Numbered from the stretch's first letter, positions 6,422-14,586 are shown. The stretch is 36,021 bases of DNA from Nitrososphaerota archaeon (GCA_018647405.1 JABGTD010000070.1:1-36021); one strand, 5' to 3'. Notes: generated by a model not told the origin, from the letters alone. Translations and numbers: made by a program.

Positions 6422-7804
6422 ATGAACACATTTGACGAATTAAAAATAAAAGATGACATACTGAGATCAATCAAGGATCTTGGTTTTACTACACCATTCC
6501 CAATTCAAGCACAAGCAATTCCAGAACTTTTACAAGGAAATGATGTAATTGGTCAAGCACACACAGGAACAGGAAAGACAGCAACATTTGGAATACCAAT
6601 GCTGCAAAATATCATCCATGGTGGAGGAATTCAAGGATTAGTCATAGCACCAACAAGAGAATTAGCGATGCAGATTACCGAAGAAATAAAGAAAATTGGA
6701 AAATATACCAAAATTAAAGTAGTAACCGTTTACGGTGGACAAGGAATTGGAATTCAATTAGACGCACTACGTAGAAAACCAGAAATTGTGGTTGCAACAC
6801 CTGGAAGATTAATTGATCATTTGGATAATGGTTCAATCAGAACTAATGATATCAAGCATGTAGTATTAGATGAAGCAGATGTAATGCTGGACATGGGATT
6901 CATAGAAGATATTGAATATGTTTTACAAAAGGTTCCAGGAAATAGAATTACATCTTTATGGTCAGCAACAATGCCACCTGAAATTCTTAGACTTGCAGAT
7001 AAATATCTAAACAACCCAAAAAATATCCTAATTGATTCAGATGATTTAAGCGGAGAAGGAATTGATCAAGCATTTTTAGTAATTAAAGATAGAGAGAAAC
7101 ACAAGTATCTAACAGACTTCATTAATCAAAACAGAGGTCAAGTTATAGTATTTTGTTCAACAAAAATTCGAACAAGAAACGTTGCAAGGGATTTAACAAA
7201 ATCTAAATACAAAGTGGTTGCAATCGAAGGAGACATGTCACAGAATAAACGTGAATATTCCATGATGAAATTTAGAAAAAATCAAGCAGACATATTGGTT
7301 GCAACAGATGTTGCAGCAAGAGGAATAGATGTTCCAAGAGTAGGATTGGTTGTAAATTATGATGTTCCAAATCAAGATATGGTTTATTTCCATAGAATTG
7401 GTCGTACAGCAAGAGCAGGAGCAAAAGGAAAAGCAATCACACTTGTATCATATTCATCAATCGCAGATTGGAAATTTATTAAAAAACAAATTAAATCAGA
7501 TTTAACCGACTTGAATAAAACAATGGGAGTTGAAGTTCACATTCCAGATCCATTGAAACGTGACGTGGGACGACGAATTGCACAACCAATGCGTTCAGGA
7601 TACGGACGTAGACCAAGTTATGGGGGTAGAAGCAGACCAAGTTATGGTGGCGGTGGAAGATCAAGTTATGGTGGCGGTGGAAGATCAAGTTATGGTGGCG
7701 GTGGACATAGTAGAGACGGACCTGCCAGAGACCAATACAAAAGAAGAGGAAGTGCACGCTCATCATATGGAAGACAAAACCGCGATTCCAAAAAGAAGTG
7801 GTAA
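6422..7804 (+). CDS. DEAD-box RNA helicase with Gly/Tyr/Arg-rich C-terminal tail
   Basis: 460 aa with all core helicase motifs in order: Q motif (FPIQAQAIP), I (AHTGTGKT), Ia (PTRELA), Ib (TPGRLID), II (DEAD in VLDEADVML), III (SAT), IV (VIVFCST), V (ATDVAARGID) and VI (HRIGRTARAG). The core ends near residue 370. A basic tail follows with RPSYGG and RSSYGGGG repeats and RGG-like contacts, typical of unspecific RNA binding and of cold-inducible helicases of the CshA/DeaD type. It probably unwinds structured mRNA or rRNA precursors in the cytoplasm. A hairpin precedes the start codon. It is divergent from the Cys-rich small gene. Confidence 0.95.
   Translation: MNTFDELKIKDDILRSIKDLGFTTPFPIQAQAIPELLQGNDVIGQAHTGTGKTATFGIPMLQNIIHGGGIQGLVIAPTRELAMQITEEIKKIGKYTKIKVVTVYGGQGIGIQLDALRRKPEIVVATPGRLIDHLDNGSIRTNDIKHVVLDEADVMLDMGFIEDIEYVLQKVPGNRITSLWSATMPPEILRLADKYLNNPKNILIDSDDLSGEGIDQAFLVIKDREKHKYLTDFINQNRGQVIVFCSTKIRTRNVARDLTKSKYKVVAIEGDMSQNKREYSMMKFRKNQADILVATDVAARGIDVPRVGLVVNYDVPNQDMVYFHRIGRTARAGAKGKAITLVSYSSIADWKFIKKQIKSDLTDLNKTMGVEVHIPDPLKRDVGRRIAQPMRSGYGRRPSYGGRSRPSYGGGGRSSYGGGGRSSYGGGGHSRDGPARDQYKRRGSARSSYGRQNRDSKKKW
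7639..7705 (+). repeat. 24-bp tandem repeat encoding SYGGGGRS
   Basis: The 24-bp unit starting aagttatggtggcggtgg occurs at 7639-7662 and 7663-7686, with a 19-bp third copy to 7705. The copies are identical at the nucleotide level, so this is a recent slippage expansion within the low-complexity tail of the helicase. Copy number is likely to vary between strains. Confidence 0.9.
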
Positions 7805-7848
7805 TTTAACACTTAAAGACAAGGATTAGTTAAAGAAGATAAGAAAAA

Positions 7849-8085
7849 ATGCATATCGGATTTGTTTTATTAAATTGTGATTTAGGTGCTGAAGAGTACA
7901 TTTTAGAAGAACTACAACAAGTGGATGAAATAAAAAATGCATATGTTACATTTGGAGCATATGACATAATAGCAGAAATTCATGCAGAAACTCAAGAAGA
8001 TTTTGAAAAAACAGTTTCATTGAGGATACGACAATTATCCAGAGTAGTAAGTACAATGACATTAAATGTCATCAAAGGCGAATGA
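7849..8085 (+). CDS. Stand-alone Lrp/AsnC-type ligand-binding (RAM) domain protein
   Basis: 78 aa forming a single alpha-beta RAM domain: VLLNCDLGAEEYILEELQQV, then NAYVTFGAYDIIAEIHAET, then RQLSRVVSTMTLNVI. The GAYDIIAEI segment is the most diagnostic. No helix-turn-helix precedes it, so it cannot bind DNA like a full Lrp. Stand-alone RAM proteins bind small molecules such as amino acids or partner with full-length regulators. It is 44 bp downstream of the helicase gene and followed closely by further small genes on the same strand. Confidence 0.85.
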   Translation: MHIGFVLLNCDLGAEEYILEELQQVDEIKNAYVTFGAYDIIAEIHAETQEDFEKTVSLRIRQLSRVVSTMTLNVIKGE

Positions 8086-8112
8086 CACTTATACGAAAAA
8101 AAAAGTGAAACT

Positions 8113-8403
8113 GTGTTGCAGCAAATTGAATATTCTGGAACAGTTTGGGCATTAAGTCACAACGACCCAGAACCACTAATTGAACATAGTATTAAGAAAT
8201 TACAAGATTATGGAATTAAAAAAGAAGATATCAAGATAGTTGATGCACCAGATAGCCCTGAAGTTGGTCAGGTAGTGGTGGAGATATGGCCACATGAATT
8301 AGTTATCGCTAGAATTAGAACTGTCAGAGGTGAATCTTTTATCAGTGGAACAGAACTCAACATAGAATTAAAATCAGATGAAACAGGAAAATATATCGAT
8401 TAA
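8113..8403 (+). CDS. Small conserved-looking hypothetical protein (96 aa)
   Basis: Starts with GTG at 8113; a TTG follows directly. The protein is soluble with an alpha-beta pattern: GTVWALSHNDPEPLIEHSIKKL, then KIVDAPDSPEVGQVVVEIWPHELVIARIRTV. There are no cysteines or signal peptide. Its stop is 2 bp before the next start, and it lies 27 bp after the RAM-domain gene, so these genes are probably one operon. I do not recognise the family. Confidence 0.7.
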   Translation: MLQQIEYSGTVWALSHNDPEPLIEHSIKKLQDYGIKKEDIKIVDAPDSPEVGQVVVEIWPHELVIARIRTVRGESFISGTELNIELKSDETGKYID

Positions 8404-8405
8404 AT

Positions 8406-8912
8406 TTGAGTAAACGTAAAGCAAAAAAACCCAAAAGTAAATTTCCAATTATCATAATAGGTGCAGTCATCATAGGAATCATTGTTTTCTATTTTTACTC
8501 AGCAGATCAAGCAAAAATTCGTGGATTTGCATTTGGAAATGAAATTCAATCTCTACAAGAAGAAATCCAAAATGAACAAGGACTATTCATTTCAAGCATA
8601 GCAAAATGGAATGAAAACTCAATCTCCGATTATGAGATGATTAGAATTGGAGAAAAACATCTCGAGACATTTAATGAATTGCTAGATAAATATGATGAAT
8701 TACAACCACCAGATGCATTCTCAAGATCTGTAAAATTACTAAAATTATCTTTGGAGTATCAGATTGAATCACATGAACATCGTTTAGATTGGATTAAAAA
8801 TGGAGATGACTTAGAATTAATTCGATCACAAGAATTAACACAATTATCATTTGAAGCAGAACAAGCAGGATTAAAATCGTTTAATGATGCAAAAGTAGGA
8901 ATTGAGCAATAA
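8406..8912 (+). CDS. Single-pass membrane protein with extracytoplasmic helical domain
   Basis: 168 aa starting with TTG. A Lys-rich N-terminus (SKRKAKKPKSK) precedes one transmembrane helix at about residues 13-31 (FPIIIIGAVIIGIIVFYFY). By the positive-inside rule the remaining ~135 residues face outside. That part is predicted helical with many Glu and Leu (IQSLQEEIQNEQG, HLETFNELLDKYDEL), suggesting a coiled-coil or four-helix bundle. It begins 2 bp after the preceding gene. No family recognised. Confidence 0.7.
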   Translation: MSKRKAKKPKSKFPIIIIGAVIIGIIVFYFYSADQAKIRGFAFGNEIQSLQEEIQNEQGLFISSIAKWNENSISDYEMIRIGEKHLETFNELLDKYDELQPPDAFSRSVKLLKLSLEYQIESHEHRLDWIKNGDDLELIRSQELTQLSFEAEQAGLKSFNDAKVGIEQ

Positions 8913-8914
8913 AT

Positions 8915-8929
8915 CTTTAAGCGTTTAAA
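8915..8929 (+). promoter_or_regulatory. Putative BoxA promoter for the PEFPLG-tailed protein gene
   Basis: The run ctttaagcgtttaaa contains two TTTAA-type elements. The first is centred about 26 bp before the ATG at 8944, the spacing expected for a leaderless archaeal transcript. The element overlaps no gene. Confidence 0.35.
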
Positions 8930-8943
8930 ATCACAGTATTTTT

Positions 8944-9708
8944 ATGAAAAAACTCATATTTTTAATTCCATTATTGTTGTTGATACAGCCAGCATTTGGA
9001 GAGATAATAGTTGAAAATGATCAAACATACATTGGTAATGATGGCATATTGCATATTGTAGGTGAGATTAAAAATGATACAAAATCACCAGTGAATAAGA
9101 TAAAAATCATAGCCACATTAATGGATGGTGATGGAGAAGTACTAGACACAATAAATGGAAAAGTTTTGACAAATATAATAATGCCAGGAATGAAAGGTAG
9201 TTTTGATATAATTACACATGAAAAAAAGATTGATAATTTTTTCGATTATGATTTGGGATTTGAGTATAAACTTGCAGCGCCAAAAAATCAAGTAATTGAA
9301 ATTATTTCATCAGAAATGAAGAGAGACCAATTAAATAATTTAATAATTTCAGGAACTATTGAAAATAATGGCGATATTACTGCCAACATGATAAATGTCG
9401 TTGCGACATTATATGATAGAAATGGAAAAGTTTTGACAGTTTCAAAAATTCAAACACAGCCTGATTTTTTGAGAGCTGGTGAGGAAAGTCACTTTTTGGT
9501 TCCAATTTACGAGAAGAATCAATCATTGAATGTAGCAGATTATACCATAATTGCAGAATCAGATGAGTATGCAGCAGTTCCAGAATTTCCACTAGGTTCA
9601 GGTGCATTACTAGTAATTTCAGTATCATCATATGTAATTTTTTCAAGAAATCCTGAAAGAATCACTAATGCACTTGGTAGATGTTCAAAGATTTTAGCTC
9701 GACAATAA
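8944..9708 (+). CDS. Secreted FxLYD-like protein with a PEFPLG archaeosortase-type sorting signal
   Basis: 254 aa. The signal peptide MKKLIFLIPLLLLIQPAFG is followed by two beta-sandwich FxLYD-like units; the second contains the diagnostic VVATLYDRNGKVL. Near the C-terminus VPEFPLGSG is followed by a hydrophobic helix (ALLVISVSSYVIFS) and basic residues. This is the tripartite layout of PEF-type signals recognised by archaeosortases. The tail after the helix is about 20 residues, longer than usual. The mature protein should be anchored to or processed at the cell surface, possibly by the archaeosortase at 1590-2552. Ligand or partner unknown. Confidence 0.8.
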   Translation: MKKLIFLIPLLLLIQPAFGEIIVENDQTYIGNDGILHIVGEIKNDTKSPVNKIKIIATLMDGDGEVLDTINGKVLTNIIMPGMKGSFDIITHEKKIDNFFDYDLGFEYKLAAPKNQVIEIISSEMKRDQLNNLIISGTIENNGDITANMINVVATLYDRNGKVLTVSKIQTQPDFLRAGEESHFLVPIYEKNQSLNVADYTIIAESDEYAAVPEFPLGSGALLVISVSSYVIFSRNPERITNALGRCSKILARQ

Positions 9709-9711
9709 TTC

Positions 9712-9719
9712 TTATACAT
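9712..9719 (+). promoter_or_regulatory. Putative BoxA (TTATACAT) for the gene at 9741
   Basis: TTATACAT, flanked by C and A, is centred about 26 bp upstream of the ATG at 9741. This is ideal spacing for a leaderless archaeal transcript. It begins 3 bp after the stop of the preceding gene. Confidence 0.45.
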
Positions 9720-9740
9720 ACACACAAACAAGAATGTTAA

Positions 9741-10025
9741 ATGACAATTTCAGAGGAAAATAAAAAATTTTTAGAAGATTTATTACAATACTATATTGAC
9801 CAAGCAGATTCTTATAATCAATTTGCAAACGAGTACAGTAAATTTTCCAGCTCTAAAAAAGAAATAGCATTTGGAGTTATAGTTGGTACAGTGTATTCAG
9901 CATTTTTACAGACATATTCAAATCAACAATTAGAAGTTAGATTAGATGACATACAGGAATTTCATGAATTTATGAGAGATAATATTCATAAAATCACCAA
10001 TGCGTTAGATGAAAAGAAGCTATAG
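9741..10025 (+). CDS. Hypothetical helical protein (94 aa)
   Basis: A soluble, mostly helical protein rich in Tyr, Gln and Phe: FLEDLLQYYIDQADSYNQFANEY, then AFGVIVGTVYSAFLQTYSNQQ, then a charged C-terminal helix (FHEFMRDNIHKITNALDEKKL). No cysteines, no signal peptide. A BoxA-like element precedes it, so it may have its own promoter. It lies 34 bp before the next gene. No family recognised. Confidence 0.65.
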   Translation: MTISEENKKFLEDLLQYYIDQADSYNQFANEYSKFSSSKKEIAFGVIVGTVYSAFLQTYSNQQLEVRLDDIQEFHEFMRDNIHKITNALDEKKL

Positions 10026-10059
10026 GTAGGAATAAATCTAAACAGAAAGTGGATGAGTT

Positions 10060-10380
10060 ATGTCAGAAATAATTGGATACAAAATTCAGCAAATTGTAGA
10101 TAATGGTCAAGCAATACAAATCTCACTTACAGAAGATGTTCAAACAGAACCAATTTCACAAAAACAATTGATTATAGAAAATGTTTCAAAGAAACTTGAT
10201 CAAGATACAAAAGAACAAGTCATGCCATTGCTTGAGGCAATGCTTCAGGCACAGCCAACTATCAAAATGAAAAGTTATGCACAAACAAATATCTCAATTA
10301 CCATGCCAAAAAATAGATATGAAAAACTTGGTAGACCACAAGTTGGACAGGTATTAAGAATAGATATACTAAGAATTTAG
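10060..10380 (+). CDS. Hypothetical small alpha-beta protein (106 aa)
   Basis: 106 aa: a beta-rich start ([23 protein letters not shown]), a central helix ([20 protein letters not shown]) and a C-terminal beta pair ([28 protein letters not shown]). The last segment resembles a strand closing a small barrel or sandwich. The size and pattern could fit an arcadin-1-like protein, but I cannot verify that and do not name it so. Its stop codon overlaps the stop of the convergent DUF255 gene by 4 bp. Confidence 0.65.
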   Translation: MSEIIGYKIQQIVDNGQAIQISLTEDVQTEPISQKQLIIENVSKKLDQDTKEQVMPLLEAMLQAQPTIKMKSYAQTNISITMPKNRYEKLGRPQVGQVLRIDILRI

Positions 10381-12401
10381 AGAATTTCTTCTATTTTAGA
10401 CAATTCAGATAAGGGTAAAGAACAAGTGAAGTTTTTACAGATAGTCACATTTGTTTTATCTGAAAATTCTTTTCCTTCAAAAAACGAGTATTTAGATAAT
10501 AATTCAAGATTTTCTTTGTCTTTAATTTGAATTATAATTCCTTCAGGTATGAATTTCTTATACAAAGAATTTACAATTTCAGAGTTTTCAGAATTAATTA
10601 TCGTAATTTCTGTGGGATGCTTTAGATATAGATTCATTACATTAAGTAGATATCCAAATGCAAATGGATTTTCTGCAGCAGAGGTACCATTTAATTCCAA
10701 AATTTGTTTAGATATTTTAAGAAATTTTTTATCGTTTACGAGATGATGAAGTTTTAGTAATGCATTTGCAGCAACTGAATTTCCAGATGGAACAGATAAA
10801 TCATAATAATTTTTTGGGCGAACTATCAAAGATTCATGCGTATCAGCCGTAAAGTAAAATGATTTTTCATTTTCATTCCAAAAGTGTTCTATCATATAAT
10901 TTGCAATATTCTGAGCCATATCAAGAAAATATGCATCAGATGTTATCTCAAAAACATCAATGAGAGAATTTACAAGATATGCATAATCATCCAAATATCC
11001 ATTTAATTTTGGAATATCATTTTTGAAGGTCCTATGTATGAATCCATATTTAGAGAATTGTTCTGAAAAGTATTTGGCTGCATTTGTGGCAGCATTGAGA
11101 TATTTTTCATTTCCTGAAATTCTATAACCTTTAGCAAATGCAGAAATCATCATAGAATTCCATGACGTGATAATTTTATCGTCAGTTCCAGGTTGATCTC
11201 GTTTACTTCTTATATCAAGTAGTTTTTTTGATGAACGTTTCAAAAGTTCAGTGATTTCATCTTCAGTTTTGTTAAATTTGAATGAAAGAGATGAAATATT
11301 GATATTATTTGCAAGAATTGTATTTCCTTCAAAGTTTCCACCATCAGTAACATCGTAATAGATACAAAATATTTCAGAATCATCGCCTAAGATGTTTTCA
11401 ATTTCACGTTTTTTCCAAACAAAAGTTTGTCCTTCTTCTCCATTGGTATCTGCATCTTGAGCAGAATAAAATAAACCTGAAGTAGATGTCATTTCACGCA
11501 TTACATAGTCAAGGGTTTTTGTGACAACACCAAGGTAGAAAGGATCTTTTGTAATTTGATACGCTTCAGCATAAACAGGAGGTAAAAGTGCATTGTCATA
11601 CAACATTTTTTCAAAATGTGGCACAAGCCATCGGCCGTCAGTTGAATATCTATGAAATCCACCACCAATTTGATCAAAGATACCGCCTTTAGCCATTTTC
11701 TTCAATGTCATTAACGCAAATTCTTGAAATTTTGTAATTCCCGAAAGTTTAGAATATCTAAACATGAAAGAAAGATTTGCAGCATTTGGAAATTTTGGTG
11801 CTTGACCAAATCCACCATAGTTAGTATCTGCAACCTGTAAAAGATTAACTGCAGCCTCATCCAAAATAGCTTTTTCAATTTCTCCTCCGTCAGAAACTCT
11901 TTCCAGTTTAGTAAGATTTGACATAAATTGTTCAGCGGAAGTGCCGACATCTTTCGGTTTTTCCTTCCATGCTTGTGCCAACTGTCGACATAAACTACCA
12001 AAGCCAGGTCGTCCATAGGAATCAAGAACTGGAAAATATGTTCCAACGTAAAATGGTTTTTGTTCAGGTGTCAAAAATACACTTAGTGGCCATCCTCCTT
12101 GCCCAGTTGACATTTGGCATATTTTTTGATAAATATCATCCAAGTCAGGCCTTTCTTCTCGGTCAACTTTGATATTAACAAAATTTTCATTCATAATTTT
12201 TGCCACATCATCATTTTCAAATGACTCATGAGCCATAACGTGACACCAGTGACAAGAGCTGTAACCAACAGATAAGAAAATAGGTTTGTTTTCATCTTTT
12301 GCCTTTTTTAAGGATTCATCATTCCAAGAGTACCATTCAACAGGATTATCTTTATGTTGAAGTAAGTATGGACTTGTTTCTTTAGACAGATTATTTGGCA
12401 T
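10377..12401 (-). CDS. DUF255/YyaL-type protein: thioredoxin-fold domain plus (alpha/alpha)6-barrel
   Basis: 674 aa, matching the bacterial/archaeal YyaL and human SPATA20 family. The N-terminus is highly characteristic: [19 protein letters not shown], then [18 protein letters not shown] with the CxxC-type CHWC, then [12 protein letters not shown]. The middle and C-terminal parts ([66 protein letters not shown]) match the glycoside-hydrolase-like helical barrel. Length is normal. The family's substrate is not established; the fold combination suggests a thiol-dependent or sugar-related enzyme. No signal peptide, so cytoplasmic. Confidence 0.93.
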   Translation of the reverse strand: MPNNLSKETSPYLLQHKDNPVEWYSWNDESLKKAKDENKPIFLSVGYSSCHWCHVMAHESFENDDVAKIMNENFVNIKVDREERPDLDDIYQKICQMSTGQGGWPLSVFLTPEQKPFYVGTYFPVLDSYGRPGFGSLCRQLAQAWKEKPKDVGTSAEQFMSNLTKLERVSDGGEIEKAILDEAAVNLLQVADTNYGGFGQAPKFPNAANLSFMFRYSKLSGITKFQEFALMTLKKMAKGGIFDQIGGGFHRYSTDGRWLVPHFEKMLYDNALLPPVYAEAYQITKDPFYLGVVTKTLDYVMREMTSTSGLFYSAQDADTNGEEGQTFVWKKREIENILGDDSEIFCIYYDVTDGGNFEGNTILANNINISSLSFKFNKTEDEITELLKRSSKKLLDIRSKRDQPGTDDKIITSWNSMMISAFAKGYRISGNEKYLNAATNAAKYFSEQFSKYGFIHRTFKNDIPKLNGYLDDYAYLVNSLIDVFEITSDAYFLDMAQNIANYMIEHFWNENEKSFYFTADTHESLIVRPKNYYDLSVPSGNSVAANALLKLHHLVNDKKFLKISKQILELNGTSAAENPFAFGYLLNVMNLYLKHPTEITIINSENSEIVNSLYKKFIPEGIIIQIKDKENLELLSKYSFFEGKEFSDKTNVTICKNFTCSLPLSELSKIEEIL

Positions 12402-12436
12402 GTAGTAATTGAAAGTATTGATTATTTGTATGTAAT

Positions 12437-12679
12437 CTAGATTTTCCAGATTGCCGTATCATTACGTTTGTAAATTTCTATGTTAATCTGTTTTAGCAAT
12501 TTTTGTTTAGATTTTTCTGCCTTTTTTTCATTACTGTAATCTTTTTTTTTTAATAATTTGTCTAACAGAATCAGCTGATCATCACTTAGATTTTTGAAAC
12601 TACCATTTTTAGTTACTAAATTTAAGAGTTCAACACGTCGAAAATCATCTTTTTTTAAAATTTCAGCCATACGTTTCAT
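12437..12679 (-). CDS. Small Lys-rich hypothetical protein (80 aa)
   Basis: A basic, helical 80-aa protein ([34 protein letters not shown]) starting at ATG 12679; a second Met is at codon 4. No cysteines, signal peptide or membrane helix. It lies 35 bp upstream of the DUF255 gene on the same strand and back to back with the alcohol dehydrogenase gene. Possibly a nucleic-acid-associated protein because of its charge, but that is a guess. No family recognised. Confidence 0.55.
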   Translation of the reverse strand: MKRMAEILKKDDFRRVELLNLVTKNGSFKNLSDDQLILLDKLLKKKDYSNEKKAEKSKQKLLKQINIEIYKRNDTAIWKI

Positions 12680-12701
12680 AAGAACATCCTACTAAAAATA
12701 A

Positions 12702-13763
12702 ATGTGTGTTAGATTAGATTCAGTTATGAAAGAAATGATGCGTGCCATGGTTCTTTCCGAATGTAAAAAAATTGAAGATAAACCACTGAAATTGACAAAT
12801 ATTGAAAAACATTCAATAAATAATCCTGATGAAGTTTTAATCAAGATTGAAGCATGTGGAGTATGTCATTCTCAATTACACGGAATAGAGGGAGATTGGC
12901 AAGAAATAGGAATTCCTTCATCATTTCCAACAGTGCCGGGACATGAAGTGGTTGGAAAAATTATTGAGATTGGAAACAAAGTTACAAAATTTAGAATCGG
13001 AGATAGAGTTGGAATAACACCACTTTTGAAATCATGTATGGATTGTAGATACTGTGATGAAGGAAAAGAATACCTTTGTGAAGATAACGAAATAACAGGT
13101 GAAACATTACGTGGTGGTTATACAGAATTTATTAATGCATCAGAAAATTTTCTGACAAAAGTTCCAGAAAGTATGTCATCAGAATATGCAGCACCATTAT
13201 TTTGTCCAGGAATAACTGCATACAAAGCAGTAAAGGCTGCTGAACCTGAAAAAAATAAAAAAATTGCAATTTATGGAATTGGAGGAGTAGGACATATGGC
13301 GATACAATTTGCCAAAGTAGAAGGATGTGAAGTAACAGGTGTGTCAAGAAAAAAAGATCACCTAAATGTTGCAGAAAAGCTTGGTGCAGAAAAAACATTC
13401 CAATTTACAGAATCTCAAGATGTGTTTTTGAATAAAGTTAAAAGTAATTACGGATTATTTGATGCAGCAATTGTATTTGCGCCATCAGACATTGTAACAG
13501 ATACGGCAATAAAATCAGTAAAAAAAGGAGGAACTGTGATAATTGCCACAGTAGGTAAAATTCCAAATTTCTTAGCGTTTGAAGAAAAAACAGTAAGAGG
13601 TACACTAATTGGTTCTATGAAAGACATGGAAAAAGTAATTGAGATTGCACAAAAAAATAATTTCAAGGTTGTTACAGAATCATTTCCATTAGAACAGGCA
13701 AATGAAGTTCTTGAGAGGTTAAAAAATTCAAATATAGAAGCACGTGCAGTTCTAATTCCTTAA
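12702..13763 (+). CDS. Zinc-dependent medium-chain alcohol dehydrogenase
   Basis: Up to 353 aa. Catalytic-zinc motifs are ACGVCHSQLHG and PGHEVVG; structural zinc is held by CMDCRYCDEGKEYLC (C-x2-C-x2-C-x7-C). The third catalytic-site Cys is in LFCPGITAYKA, and the NAD(P)-binding Rossmann motif is GIGGVGHMA. This fits NAD(P)H-dependent alcohol/aldehyde dehydrogenases of the MDR superfamily; the substrate cannot be read. The family usually begins MRAMVL, which suggests the real start is the ATG at 12738 rather than 12702. That would also widen the divergent gap from 22 to 58 bp. Confidence 0.93.
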   Translation: MCVRLDSVMKEMMRAMVLSECKKIEDKPLKLTNIEKHSINNPDEVLIKIEACGVCHSQLHGIEGDWQEIGIPSSFPTVPGHEVVGKIIEIGNKVTKFRIGDRVGITPLLKSCMDCRYCDEGKEYLCEDNEITGETLRGGYTEFINASENFLTKVPESMSSEYAAPLFCPGITAYKAVKAAEPEKNKKIAIYGIGGVGHMAIQFAKVEGCEVTGVSRKKDHLNVAEKLGAEKTFQFTESQDVFLNKVKSNYGLFDAAIVFAPSDIVTDTAIKSVKKGGTVIIATVGKIPNFLAFEEKTVRGTLIGSMKDMEKVIEIAQKNNFKVVTESFPLEQANEVLERLKNSNIEARAVLIP

Positions 13764-13787
13764 ATTGCTAGGAATTTTGTTACAAAC

Positions 13788-13940
13788 ATGATTTGTAGAC
13801 GTTGTCATCATACAGATGAAATTCATAAAACTACCACATCCTCAGAGTCAATGTTAAGAAGAGGATCCTGTCAAATTCCAGATTGTACGTGTAATCAATT
13901 TTTAGATGCATTTGAAGAGATTGATGATGAACAACTCTAG
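13788..13940 (+). CDS. 50-residue Cys/His-rich putative zinc-binding protein
   Basis: A short ATG-to-TAG frame 24 bp after the dehydrogenase. It begins MICRRCHHTDEIHK and later has SCQIPDCTCNQFLDAF, giving a CxxC pair (plus His) and a CxxxxCxC cluster spaced about 22 residues apart, the layout of a small zinc ribbon or knuckle. It ends in an acidic tail (EEIDDEQL). Two separate Cys clusters in so short a frame make coding more likely than chance. It is downstream of, and probably co-transcribed with, the dehydrogenase. Function unknown. Confidence 0.65.
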   Translation: MICRRCHHTDEIHKTTTSSESMLRRGSCQIPDCTCNQFLDAFEEIDDEQL

Positions 13941-13943
13941 TCA

Positions 13944-13949
13944 TATATA
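13944..13949 (+). promoter_or_regulatory. Putative BoxA (TATATA) for the gene at 13971
   Basis: TATATA is centred about 25 bp upstream of the ATG at 13971 in a 30-bp intergenic gap, consistent with a leaderless promoter. Confidence 0.4.
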
Positions 13950-13970
13950 GTAAAAAAGAATTTCAAAAAC

Positions 13971-14207
13971 ATGAATAAACACGCGCCGAAAGAAGAAATG
14001 ATTAAAGATTTGGAAAATGTCTTGGCAAAAATAAATGCTTTAGAGGTCACTGCCAAAGATGAAGAAGCAAAAGCTAATGTAAAAATTTTAAGAAAACTTA
14101 CAGAAGGACAAATTCATTCAATTAATGAATTTGATCACTTGAAAAAAGCAATTGATCTTCTTACAATGCAATTATTTGAAGTTAAAGATAAAATAAATTC
14201 AAAATAA
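13971..14207 (+). CDS. Small helical hypothetical protein (78 aa)
   Basis: A 78-aa protein that looks wholly helical and heptad-rich (KDLENVLAKINALEVTAKD, VKILRKLTEGQIHSI, HLKKAIDLLTMQLFEVKDKI), so a small coiled-coil or helical hairpin is likely. It is soluble and lacks cysteines. A TATATA element sits 25 bp upstream. Its stop is immediately before the stop of the convergent GIY-YIG-like gene. No family recognised. Confidence 0.65.
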   Translation: MNKHAPKEEMIKDLENVLAKINALEVTAKDEEAKANVKILRKLTEGQIHSINEFDHLKKAIDLLTMQLFEVKDKINSK

Positions 14208-14531
14208 TCATTCAGTTTGACATATAGGACGATATTTTGATATGATTTTGTCTACAATACGTTTTCTTTCTAGTTCTTCTGAGTCCCATAGAGGCAAAAT
14301 TGCAAGGTAAAGACTCTCTTCATTGCCAGCATGTTGAATCCAACACTTGAAATTATCATTTTTTGTGAAAAAGTCATTCTGATCAGTTTTGTCAGATTCA
14401 CCAGCATAAAGTGGAATAAAACCAGATTTATTTTGATTGAATATTATGTAAATTACTTTATCCATAGGAGGACCCCATTCGGATAGCTTGATAGGTCCAA
14501 GAAATTCATAATGAAGAATTTGAATTGTCAC
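14208..14531 (-). CDS. GIY-YIG-like small protein, possibly catalytically altered
   Basis: 107 aa starting with GTG. The pattern VIYIIF...IPLYAGESDKTDQ resembles the GIY...YIG core (here YII and YAG), and ELERKRIVDKIISKYRPIC resembles the C-terminal helix before the conserved Pro/Asn of the family. The position where GIY-YIG nucleases usually have the catalytic Glu (about seven residues before the Tyr) reads Val, with Asp next to it. It could therefore be a divergent or inactive nuclease-fold protein. It lies divergently from the cupredoxin gene. The family call is moderate to weak. Confidence 0.5.
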   Translation of the reverse strand: MTIQILHYEFLGPIKLSEWGPPMDKVIYIIFNQNKSGFIPLYAGESDKTDQNDFFTKNDNFKCWIQHAGNEESLYLAILPLWDSEELERKRIVDKIISKYRPICQTE

Positions 14532-14554
14532 TAATAAAATTAAGAAGGCTCAAG

Positions 14555-14564
14555 TTTTAAATTT
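14555..14564 (+). promoter_or_regulatory. Putative BoxA (TTTTAAATTT) for the cupredoxin gene
   Basis: TTTTAAATTT is centred about 27 bp before the ATG at 14587, in the divergent gap with the GIY-YIG-like gene. The spacing fits a leaderless or near-leaderless archaeal transcript. Confidence 0.45.
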
Positions 14565-14586
14565 GCCTAATTTTGCCTCAAAGTAA

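Noticed and set aside
7491-7829. Open frames on both strands across the helicase tail (His-rich and Val/Asp-rich repeats)
   Set aside because: They arise from reading the Gly/Tyr repeat in other frames; the helicase frame has full family support.
7849-8085. Full Lrp-type transcription regulator
   Set aside because: Only the ligand domain is present; no helix-turn-helix region lies upstream in frame.
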